Origin: Nemertoderma westbladi
Taxonomy: Eukaryota; Xenacoelomorpha; Nemertodermatida; Nemertodermatidae
Length of the DNA stretch: 29,892 bases
Assembly: GCA_032718475.1 (NCBI GenBank)
Contig: JAUCBJ010009034.1
Coordinates: 1 to 29,892, forward strand
Reading direction: 5' to 3'
Part shown: positions 21,818 through 29,892 of the stretch, one piece after another
Position numbering within the stretch: position 1 is the stretch's first letter
Layout: each line of letters opens with the position of its first letter
Notes under the pieces: model-generated
Database searches by the model: none
Told to the model about the DNA's origin: nothing
The model's input: only the letters and a program-made list of their open reading frames with translations
Program-made: the position numbers and the translations under genes

Positions 21818-24015
21818 TTAATTAATTAACCTATTTAATTGTTTTAACATATAAATATTACGATCCTCACCAACAACAACAAACTTCAATGAGTTTAAAG
21901 AACAGCTGATAGCAAGATAATAAGGATCAGCTCTTATAGGAATTCTTTGTAAAAATTCACCTTTAACTGAAAATATCGAAATATTTAAATCGCCTCTAAT
22001 AATAATCGTATCACAATCTTTGTTTACAAAGTCCACCCATCTGACCCCCTCTACAGTGTTTATTATAGCCGTAGGTTGGTAATTATTATACTCAGTAATA
22101 ATAGATAATTTATTAATCCAATTATTCGCTTCGTTAATAAAATCTAACTCATTTTCATTTAAAGTTGTATTATTTATAGGAAACGGATTTCCGACTTTAG
22201 TATAAACTAATACAACTGAACCCTTTCCTACGGCTATATAGGAGCTGTTGGGAGAGAAAGTGACTGTTGATAAACTGAAACTTCCTAACTCAGTAACTGG
22301 GAATCCGCCGTCAGTTACTTTTACTAACCAACTGAGTAACTTATTGTCACTAATCCCACAAACAAAAATAATTCTAGAATCAGGTAAAACTATCAACCAA
22401 CAACCCTTTGGGAATTCACCAACAACCGAATGATTCCCAGTTAATATATCGGTAAGAACTATTTTACCGCTCCCATCTAGAGTTGCTACTGTATTGTTAC
22501 GGTTTAATGCTACTAACCACCTAATCTTAGACCCCGGATTGGGTTGTAATTCATTGAGTAACTCAGCCGACTCTTTATAACTCCAAACACTGAGTTTATC
22601 GGCCGTTTTACCTACTAAATAGTTCGATGGAGCAACAAAAACTAATTCCTCTACACGTTCACTAGATGTTGTTGGTAAAGTAATTAATTTATTATTATAA
22701 TTAACCCGTATAATTCCATTGCGACACCCGTAAGCGAAAACCGGTTGGTTTTCTATTCCAGTTAAAGAAGATATCCGACTCTCTTCGTCTTTATTTAGTT
22801 TAATATTCCCTTCCATATCCATTATATGGAGGGAGTCCCACGTACGCGCTGCTATGGTAACCGGTTCCGTATCTAGAACAGCTCGAACCCCCCAGTATCC
22901 AGTTGGTTTACCACCGCTGGACGATTCTGTACCTAATCTGTTAACGTTTAGTGTTACATTATTGACCCCAACGGTACAGTAACACGTAAACATACCAGAT
23001 GGAGATACATCCGCGCGGGTAGAAAACAACTTAACCGGTCCGATTGAACCGGTTTCCATTACGTCGGTTGTTTCTCCGGTTTTACCGTCCAGTAGTACCG
23101 CTACCGATCGCCCCGATGGATATCCGAATATTATAAGAACGCGATCTACCGCTCCGAGGTATTTAATTTCTTGTAGGTGGAGGTTGTAGCCCTCGTGGGT
23201 AAATCTCCTCCACCATATCAGCTGCTCAGCCAATAAGTTCCAACATTTTACATGGAACTCCCCCGACTCAACATTATCTTTGTATACTATAATTATTATA
23301 TCGTCCTCAACCCAATCTAGACATTCTATACCAAATTCACTGAACTCCTCGATTTTAATTGGTTTTTGAATTGAAGATAAATTAATAAAATCCCAAAGTT
23401 TAACTTCCGGAGTTGGAGTTGGGTGAGTGGAGTAGGTTATTAGACGTCGAGCTGTTGGTGAGAATGAAACTCCTATCTGGGAAGGGGAGTGGGACTCCCA
23501 AGTTATAGGGGAGTCAGGGACCTCCGTATTGATACAACTGATAGTCCCGTTGTGGGACGAGAAACAGAATATATTTGAATCAATTGGATGGAAATTTATA
23601 CTGTTTGTGAGAATCGGTGACGTTTTATTGATTAAATCTTCCTCCTTTATTACAGAATGGGGATCAAAATGATCGAATATTAATTCTCCATCAGTTGAAT
23701 CCCGAATATGAATCCAACCATCTAAAGTTCGGTAACATATTCTTCTTCCATCAGCCGATAATTTTGCTTCATATATATATAGCGACGGATTGATATTAAT
23801 TCTATCTTCTGTAAGAATCTTTTTCACGCTGTCAGCATCGCAAATCATCAACTTATTATCGACGTAAACAATAATCTTTTTTCCATCAGCAGATAACTGA
23901 ATTCCATGCGTCAACCGGGTCTCGTAATCCTCCAGTAACTTTATCGATAATGTTTCATCAGTTTCATCTCCTGTTCTATTCATTGAGTTGCTGAGATCGA
24001 AATAAAGTTTATTTT
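21818..24015 (-). CDS. WD40 double-propeller terminal exon of the Apaf-1-like gene
   Basis: This is the 3' coding exon, predicted to form the ligand-sensing beta-propellers of the Apaf-1-like protein. After the acceptor TTTGCAG at 24016-24022 the frame gives about 731 residues and a TAA at 21818-21820. An ATG-started reading would begin at 24031, inside the splice acceptor, so I reject that start. About 13 degenerate WD-type blades can be picked out, for example SADGKKI, SADGRRI, KLWDF, FSPTARR, VSPSGMF, SVWSY and FSPNSSY. Most lack the canonical GH and WD dipeptides. The final DRNIYMLKQL corresponds to the last blade of Apaf-1. The length is a little greater than the roughly 650-residue WD region of Apaf-1, which has 7 plus 8 blades. 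The first two exon bases complete the codon begun by the upstream exon (G|AA, Glu). The junction gives LCID-E-NKLYFD, resembling the Apaf-1 HD2-propeller boundary. A separate WD40 gene is possible but less likely. Confidence 0.82.
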
Positions 24016-24065
24016 CTGCAAATAATAACATAAACTAAACAGATGGGGGAGGGGGAGGGGGAGGG
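24016..24065 (-). promoter_or_regulatory. 3' splice acceptor with C-rich pyrimidine tract
   Basis: The minus strand reads TTATTATTTGCAG just before the WD40 exon. About 25 bases further upstream is a C-rich tract made of C5 runs separated by T. The acceptor leaves two bases (AA) to complete the split codon. The opposite strand of the tract carries four G-runs of three or more (G5-A-G5-A-G5-A-G3). Confidence 0.7.
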
Positions 24066-24442
24066 ATATTATAATACTGTAGGGTAGGCAGGCCTATCAG
24101 TATTCTGTACTACAGTAATAATCTGGTAGGTCAATCCAATATTATTTAATATTTTTGCTATAAACCTACAGTCATTAACGCTAGCTACATTTACCGGTGT
24201 GCCGTAGTACCGGTATGTAGCAGTGGGCATTGTAGGTCTGATTCTGTAGTTATGGCATTCTAAGGACCCAATAGTTGTATCTAAAGGGAACTGTAGTGAA
24301 CAGTTGTCAGAATTTGTAGGCCTATGGAATACTTTCACTATTAAGCAAGGATTGGTAGGGCTGTGTGAGACAAGAGACATAGTAAGGGAGCCTGGGCATA
24401 TACGGTTCATATAGGGCAAATGGGGTATTTCCATCCGTCCCT
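24066..24442. other. Intronic sequence, unrecognised
   Basis: A minus-strand frame of 125 codons (24069-24446) is open here. It begins inside the palindrome, has no recognisable domain and lies within the predicted intron. A 42-bp segment at 24323-24364 recurs in altered form at 27372-27413. Confidence 0.4.
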
Positions 24443-24477
24443 CCATGACCTACTATAACTGTTATAGTAGGTCATGG
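24443..24477. repeat. 35-bp near-perfect palindrome
   Basis: The arms CCATGACCTACTATAAC and GTTATAGTAGGTCATGG are exact reverse complements of 17 bases around a single central T. The sequence could form a hairpin or cruciform. It lies inside the intron, and its function is unknown. Confidence 0.9.
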
Positions 24478-24479
24478 TC

Positions 24480-24899
24480 CCTCCCTCTGTCTATTAAATG
24501 TTTGAACGCGAATTTCTCGGCATGGTTGGGTCAAAATTGAACTAAACTTTGTAGGTTTGTACCCGTAGTAGAGGGAAAGTGTAGCAATAATAACAACAAT
24601 AACTACCTTTGTTGTTATATCGTATGTGAAAATATCACTAGCGCTTATATCCTGGAAATAATACCCAATATGGGGATAAGTAATATAAGTAATGACATAC
24701 CAGTACAGTAGTGGTAGGGGAAATTGTGGGAACTTCCCGCGGAGGTTCGAATTTGTAGTTCTGTAGGGCAGTCAGCTTTATCACAGCTTTATCAATTATC
24801 ACAGCTTTATCAATGGCATATTCTATAACACCATGGTTGTATGGTGTATAAATGGGCGGGTACATCGATTTAAAAGAGTATAACAGGTCATAGTGTACA
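24480..24899. other. Intronic spacer with small repeats
   Basis: No gene is seen. The motif CAGCTTTATCA occurs three times in 24773-24814. Short minus-strand open frames here have no recognisable domains. Confidence 0.4.
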
Positions 24900-24911
24900 A
24901 AAAATTGAAAA

Positions 24912-25081
24912 AAGGGAACAACAGGACAAAGTGAACAACAGCCATGTCAAAGGGTTCAAAAACTACGTCAAAGGGTACAACAGATATATCAATGTGTTCA
25001 AAAACCACGTCAAAGGGTACAACAGCCATGTCAAAGGATTCAAAAACCACGTCAAAGAGTACAACAGCCATGTCAAACGAA
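24912..25081. repeat. 42-bp minisatellite made of two 21-bp half units
   Basis: ACGTCAAAGGGTACAACAG restarts at 24965, 25007 and 25049, giving a 42-bp period. Each unit consists of two related 21-bp halves (ACGTCAAAGGGTAC.. and ATGTCAAAGG.TTC..). The period is a multiple of three, which explains the long but meaningless open frames with repeated FDVVFE and FDMAVV strings on the minus strand. Confidence 0.9.
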
Positions 25082-25203
25082 TGTTAAAACAAATGTTATA
25101 GAAAGGGTACAAAAAGTCGAAGGATACAACATCCGTACCAAAGAGTGTACCAATAAAACCAGGCAGGTTAGTAAAGAAGCAGGTTACTCTGAAAAGGTGT
25201 GTT

Positions 25204-25246
25204 GTACCCTTTGACTCGTTGTGTACCCTTTGATGTACACTTTGAT
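25204..25246. repeat. Minisatellite half units in inverted orientation
   Basis: GTACCCTTTGACTCGTTGTG and a partial second copy are the reverse complement type of the unit in 24912-25081. They lie directly before the LINE remnant. Confidence 0.65.
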
Positions 25247-25249
25247 TAG

Positions 25250-26529
25250 TTTCGTTTAAGTGCTCGTTTAAGTGCCGAAAAGACCTATATAAGGCGCAGA
25301 AAGAGTCCCAACTCAAACAGACTACAGCGGCCAAGAATGCAGTTAAGGCTGCATCTAGGTCCCTGAACAGGCAGTACTCTGTTAATCTACAGGAGCTAAT
25401 AAACCAACAGGTTGATGCCATCAATGATGCTGACGACAGCAGGCAATCATCCCAGGCATGGAAATCGATCAACTTGCTTACTGGGTGGAAAAGCCAACCA
25501 ACCACCAAGGTTAAGGCTGAATCACCAACCGATTGCCACGATGGTTGGAAGGCCCACTTTGAAAAGCTCCTCAATAATGACAGGGTATTGCCTGATAACT
25601 TTATAGAAGTAAAAGTGTCTGAGTCTGTACTCCCAGATATTCCCATTGGCGATATCTCCTTTGCAGAAGTCAAGGCTGCTGCAAAGAGCATTAAGACCAA
25701 TCGTGCCAGTGGAGTAGATGGTGGTCCCCCTGAGGTCTTTAAAATACCAGAGTGTTTAAAGCTCATCTATCCCATCATAGTAGACATGTACCGAACAACA
25801 AGAGTCCCACAAGAAATGAAAACAAATAAGTTGGTGCCAGTTGCCAAGAAGGGCAACCTAATCCTCTATGGTTCTTTTCGGGGAATCTCATTGATCTCGA
25901 TTGCTGCAAAGCTATACAATAGAATTCTATTAAATCGCATCAGGGATCCCATTGAGAGACTGCTCCGTGGAAATCAGAATGGGTTCCGTAAAGGTCGTGG
26001 GACCATGGAGACCATTTTGGCACTTAGAATGATAATTGAAGAGTTATCAAAAAAGAAAGACAGGCATCTGGCTGTTATCTTTGTTGACTTCTTCAAGGCC
26101 TTTGATTCAGTCTCCCGCTCACGTATGTTCAGCATACTTTCATTATATGGGATTCCTGATAAAATTATTGCAGCAATCATATCAGTATACGATGGTTCGA
26201 CAACATTTGTGTCTACTGTTGATAGTGACACAGAACCATTTGAAGTGTTATGGGGCGTCCTCCAGGGAGACACACTTGCACCATTCTTGTTCATAATTGT
26301 GGTTGACTATGTTCTATGCATGTCCTTAGATCATCATAATGATGATGGGGTGATGATAACTCCACCTACTGGCTCCAGAAGTCGAGGAAATCCTGCCAAG
26401 TACCTAACTGATCTAGACTTTGCTGATGACTTAGGAGTACTCTCAGAATTACTAGAGAGATCCCAACGGCTCCTCAGGCTGCTTCTAGTGTTGGTCTTTT
26501 TATTAACTCCAGAAAGACCAAAATTTTGA
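25250..26529 (+). pseudogene. LINE reverse transcriptase domain (broken ORF)
   Basis: The reading frame is open from about 25250; the TTG at 25474 is an arbitrary start. It carries the non-LTR RT blocks in order: ASGVDGGPPEVF, LVPVAKKGN, FRGISLISIAAKL, NGFRKGRG, motif A VDFFKAFDS with the catalytic Asp, motif B GVLQGDTLAP and motif C FADD. The catalytic aspartates are intact. A frame change near 26475-26480 moves the expected continuation (AASSVGLFINSRKTK) out of frame, and this frame runs to a stop at 26527-26529. The element is therefore dead as written. Confidence 0.88.
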
Positions 26530-27181
26530 CAGGCTGAAAAATTCAGCAAGTCTCTGATCGGATGAGCATAAGCTCAAAGGATGGTATGCTTGAGCATGTG
26601 GATGACTTCTGTTACCTGGGATCATGGATCCGGAAGTCAGGTGAGGACCTTCGAATACGTAAGGGAAAGGCATGGGCAGCCTTGAATAGACTTTCCAGGA
26701 TTTGGAAGTCACCGAGAATTAATCGGAAACTTAAGGTCCGATTATTTAGAGCAGCAGCAGTTCCAGTACTCCTCTATGGGAGTCCATGCTGGGCTCTAAC
26801 TGCTGAGGACACCAAATCTTTGGATGGAACATTCACAAGAATGCTACGCCGGGTTCATTGTGTCAAGTACAATGCACACATCTCCAACCAGACACTATAT
26901 AACATTGGAGGTGTCTCATTGTTTCCCCCAAGCTTGACACTAGAACAAAATCGCTTCCGCTTTGCAGGACATAGCTTTTGCCGTGAGGACCATCCAGTGC
27001 ATAATCTTGTACTTTGGCAGCCTCATGGATTGAATGAGCATGGTGAACAGCCCATGACTTTCTTGAAACGCATCTTAAAGGACACTGGCCTTGAAGATGC
27101 GGATGATCTAGCGCAAATGTCATGGGTGATAGGGAGTTGTGGCGGCGTAATTTTGTCGACAAGCAGGCACAGCATTCTTAA
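26480..27181 (+). pseudogene. LINE C-terminal domain (frameshifted continuation)
   Basis: In the second frame a TGA at 26535-26537 interrupts the protein. The frame then gives the typical LINE C-terminal region: VDDFCYLGSWIRKSG, AAAVPVLLYGSPCWALT, RMLRRVHCV and RFRFAGHSF. Near 27115 a 2-bp insertion (CTAGCGCAAATG against CTAGCAAATG in the copy at about 15400) shifts the frame again. The original ending, GDRELWRRNFVDKQAQHS and then TAA at 27179-27181, is now out of frame. In all I count three lesions: two frameshifts and one nonsense codon. Confidence 0.82.
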
Positions 27182-27218
27182 AAATGCAGCTGCAATGCAG
27201 CATGCCGATACTAGTAGT

Positions 27219-27391
27219 TCGTTTATACCCTTTGACGTCCTGTTTTGAACCCCTTGGCCGCCTGGTTTGTACTCTTTGACTCGTTGTGTTTGACTCGTTG
27301 TACACATTGGCTGTTGTACCCATTGACTGGAACTGGTCTGTATGAAATACTTTCACAATGGAACCGGTCTGTATGGAATACTTTCACAATT
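27219..27391. repeat. Inverted minisatellite plus 31-bp tandem pair
   Basis: Degenerate units of the type TACCCTTTGACGTC and GTACTCTTTGACTCGTTGTG, inverted relative to 24912-25081, extend to about 27325. They are followed by two copies of a roughly 31-bp unit (GGTCTGTATGRAATACTTTC). Confidence 0.7.
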
Positions 27392-27451
27392 AAGCAAGAA
27401 CCAACAGGGCTGTATTTCTCAACAGGTACAGATTGTGATGATATTGGTCAA

Positions 27452-27640
27452 GCAGGTTGCTGTGTGCAGGGCTTGGTAATGTGGAATGAGTGGTTGGGTT
27501 GGTAGCTGGCAGGACATGGCAATGTGCAGTGGTTGGGTAGGTTGCTGTGTGGCAGGACGTGGCAATGTGTGGTTGGTTGGGTATAGGTTTACTATGTGCC
27601 AGGAGACAGCAATGTGGGGCTGTATGGCAGGGTGTGGCTC
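27452..27640. repeat. GT-rich degenerate minisatellite
   Basis: About four units of roughly 40-48 bp share GGTTGCTGTGTGGCAGG, GGCAATGTG and GGTTGGGTA elements. Open frames on either strand here are products of the repeat. Confidence 0.65.
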
Positions 27641-27813
27641 TTATGAATGTATTTGGTAGTCTGGTGAATTGCAACTCATCCGGGTAATGAGTAACTTCAT
27701 CTTAACCCATACCATTATGTTACTGGGATAAATTGCAACAATTTATATAAAACAGTTCAAGGTTTCCCACTCACATAAATTTACTTATACAATATTACCT
27801 ATTTATTTTACAC

Positions 27814-27820
27814 ACTTACC
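27814..27820 (-). promoter_or_regulatory. 5' splice donor
   Basis: Read on the minus strand, the sequence is GATG|GTAAGT, a full match to the metazoan donor consensus. It lies 15 bp before the in-frame stop that ends the caspase-NB-ARC reading frame. It leaves one base (G) of a split codon. Confidence 0.8.
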
Positions 27821-29892
27821 ATCAATGCATAACTCTTGAACTGCGATTTCCCGTGACTTTTTGTAAAATCCCGATGTTTTTGGAGCCATCAATCCGACTT
27901 GAATTACGTCGCACCTTTCTATCCCAGTGAGGTTCGCACATAGTCGACGGATTGTAGATCGGAATATTAACTGCTCTGCTTTTTCGACTTCAGAATGTTT
28001 GTGGTCTACCAATTGGTAATCAGCTATAAGATTCGCAGGTCCACTGAACTTAATCTTTGATTTAATCCAAAGAATGTTAGTTAGTAGTTGGTGTCTTTCT
28101 TCCCAGAGATTTGCTTTAGCCATATGATCAGCAAGGAAATCAATCATATATTTATCTAATTCTTGAGGTTCAACTCCAGATATTATTTTATTTATTTTAT
28201 ATTTTTCTACTAAGAGTCGATGATTCTCAACTGAATCTCTTCGTTTATCAATAACAAATTCTGTCAACAATGGGTGTAAAAACCAAAGTTCTAGATTGGA
28301 ATTATAGGAAAGAAGAGATTTACTAACCAAATCATTCAAAGTCATTGTTGAGTCAAAAATATCGAAATCCCATATAAACGCCACAATTTCCTTTTGAAAT
28401 TCTTGACACCCTACTTGTGAAAAAAGAGCCAACTGAAAATAGAGTTCTCTCTGTGTTTCGGGTAGATATTCAATGCTGAGTTCGATTGTGGAGTTTATTG
28501 AATTTTTATATTTCAACTTGGACATTTTTCTCGCATCTAATTGACATAGACGATCTTCAATATTTTTCCATGTAACTTGAGGATTGTATTTCTTTATGGC
28601 CCCTACTATATTGACTGCTAAAGGTGAGCCATGGCATTTAGAAATTAAATGTTTAACTTCCGCCATCTTTGAAATTTCTCCATCTCCGAGCCATTTTCCA
28701 AGTAATTCAGAACATTGGGGTTTACTCAACCCAGCCGCAACATGAATTTCAGATACATTAGAACAATCAGCATAAATACACATCTTATCACGTGTTGTCA
28801 GCATGATTTTGCAATTTAGATCGTAAGCTTCTGTTACAAATTCATCCCAAACATCATCCAAAATTATCAAAAATCGTTTTGGGGGATGCTTGTGAATAAT
28901 TTTATTCAATGCATTTTTGCAGCTTTCAATACTGAACAACTGGCTGACTAATTGAGAACTCGTTTCATCTAACAATAAACACATTTCTTTCATTTTCTGC
29001 AGGACGATATTTTCACCACCAGGACCAACTCCCAAACGCCCAATATGCTGCCATATTATACCATCGGGAAACGATTTTATAATAACTTCATCGTTTACCG
29101 CATCGAGTGCCAGCGTTGACTTTCCTATAGCAGCCATCCCTGATATAACTACCCAACCTGGTTGATCGTTCAGCTCAATCAGACATTTCCTAATGTTTTC
29201 TATCCATTCTGGACGGGGAATGTGATGGTTAGGAACTTTTGGAACTGCCCAACGATGAAGAAAATCTGTTGGAATTTCTGTAATAAAATGTAGAAGATGA
29301 ACTGAGAACGACAAGTTGTCAAATACTTGTGGTCGCGAAATAATTGAACTCTCTTGAGTACCTTGATGCGCTATGTTATAATTCCTCAACACTGGTAATA
29401 AATCCACTTTAACATCATCCCCAGCTGTTTTTTTATTTAGGATATTGTTAACTAGTTTACAAACATAATCTATGAAAGTCGACCCCTGGTCTTCGTAGAT
29501 TGGTAACGTCTCACCTGGACTGCAACCGATTGCTACAGCTGTATGTTCAAATTTACGATCAGTGAAATTTAATTCAAAGTCTGGATAATCATTTGATTGA
29601 CAAGCTTCTATAAAGAATATCCGAGGTTGTGGTATCGGACCACTTAGTGCCAAACATTCTGTTGAGAATAGTTCCACAATTTCTTTTATAGGAACTGTTA
29701 CTTTGTTAGAACAAACAAGCGAATCCTCAACTCCATGGCTCATAAGGAATACAAAAAGACACTCGATGTCTTTTAATTCTTTCTGATTACGAAAATCAGT
29801 TAGGAATTGTATCAACTCAACATCTGTTATGTTCTTCTTCACTTCACCTTTCTCATCTGTATATTCTGCTATCTCGCAACCCAACTTGCCTC
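27820..29892 (-). CDS. Caspase-NB-ARC-winged helix exon of an Apaf-1-like gene (5' end outside window)
   Basis: This exon encodes a predicted apoptosome protein carrying its own protease domain. The frame stays open to the window edge; residues are numbered from the TTG at 29884, which is not a real start. A caspase p20/p10 core spans about 1-200. It has a catalytic His in SHG (His50), Cys in EACQS (Cys95), and the p10-like PGE...GSTF stretch at 123-137. NB-ARC follows: Walker A GMAAIGKST (249-257), Walker B LIILDDVW (339-346), sensor TTR (363-365) and GSPLA (419-423). The winged helix has LHP (536-538) where Apaf-1 has LHD. HD2 residues such as WIKSK and GPANLI (606-620) and the stretch IQVGLMAPKT (661-670) match Apaf-1 closely in order and spacing. 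All domains lie in one uninterrupted exon, so the caspase-ATPase fusion does not depend on a splice model. The reading past GAT-G at 27820 into GTAAGT and a nearby stop is intronic. The start, rest of the p20 and any prodomain lie upstream. Homology is from recall of the family. Confidence 0.9.

Larger units (their letters stand above)
25247..27215 (+). mobile_element. 5'-truncated, decayed non-LTR retrotransposon (LINE)
   Basis: The remnant runs from the linker between endonuclease and reverse transcriptase through the RT and C-terminal region to a short 3' UTR ending near GATACTAGTAG. The endonuclease end and everything 5' are missing. It is antisense to the host gene inside its intron. A partial second copy of the same family lies at 15305-15515, and comparing the two defines the 3' end and some lesions. 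The clade (CR1-, RTE- or Jockey-like) is not assignable by eye. Confidence 0.85.
24016..27819 (-). other. Predicted phase-1 intron of the Apaf-1-like gene
   Basis: The 3,804-bp interval is bounded on the minus strand by G|GTAAGT and TTATTATTTGCAG|A. Both ends are phase 1, so joining them keeps the frame and leaves no obvious domain gap relative to Apaf-1. Its contents are mostly repeats: a LINE pseudogene in the opposite orientation, minisatellites and a palindrome. Additional small exons inside it cannot be excluded, but none is needed. Confidence 0.75.

Noticed and set aside
24069-24446. 125-codon minus-strand frame
   Set aside because: It lies in the predicted intron, starts inside the palindrome and has no recognisable domain or splice context. 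It is not needed to join the two exons.
24823-25766. Long minus-strand open frames (82 and 267 codons)
   Set aside because: They are produced by the 42-bp minisatellite, whose period is a multiple of three, and by the antisense strand of the LINE RT domain. No domain is recognisable.
25474-27248. Intact, active retrotransposon
   Set aside because: There are two frameshifts and one stop codon in the body, and the 5' part is missing.

Overview
This is invertebrate (non-vertebrate metazoan) nuclear DNA; I cannot name the phylum. The evidence is long exons with a consensus GTAAGT/TTTGCAG splice pair, non-LTR retrotransposon debris, a tRNA-derived SINE, a satellite with higher-order structure and an Apaf-1 type apoptosis gene. 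No bacterial or viral operon is present.

Repeat half, about 1-20,950. This is a complex satellite/macrosatellite region built from a few recurring blocks: a GC-rich block, an AT-rich linker, a block with an 89-codon open frame, a short pre-array block, a 38-bp tandem array and a post-array block. Two copies 4,725 bp apart (1-3979 and 4726-8704) align without indels. Two further copies 3,335 bp apart (about 8171-11505 and 11506-14826) are also nearly identical. The 38-bp arrays hold 35, 35, 31 and 9 full units. The length difference between the last two copies is exactly 22 units. From 14827 to 20950 the blocks are scrambled and mixed with SINE copies, two LINE fragments and a smaller segmental duplication (17774-18545 and 19974-20750). 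I see no convincing host protein gene in this half.

Gene half, about 21,200-29,892 (minus strand). Two large exons form the 3' part of one gene. The upstream exon (27820-29892, open at the window edge) encodes a caspase catalytic domain, then NB-ARC, winged-helix and HD2 domains colinear with Apaf-1. The downstream exon (21818-24015) encodes a degenerate double WD40 beta-propeller region and the stop codon. Donor and acceptor are both phase 1. The predicted junction falls where Apaf-1 passes from HD2 into its first propeller. The product would be an Apaf-1-like adaptor with its own caspase domain at the position where Apaf-1 carries only a CARD that recruits a caspase: sensor, oligomerisation ATPase and protease in one chain. 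Residues lining the caspase S1 pocket look changed, as does the His-Asp (MHD/LHD) ATPase motif.

The 3.8-kb intron between the exons holds an antisense, 5'-truncated and frameshifted LINE, minisatellites in both orientations, and a 35-bp palindrome.
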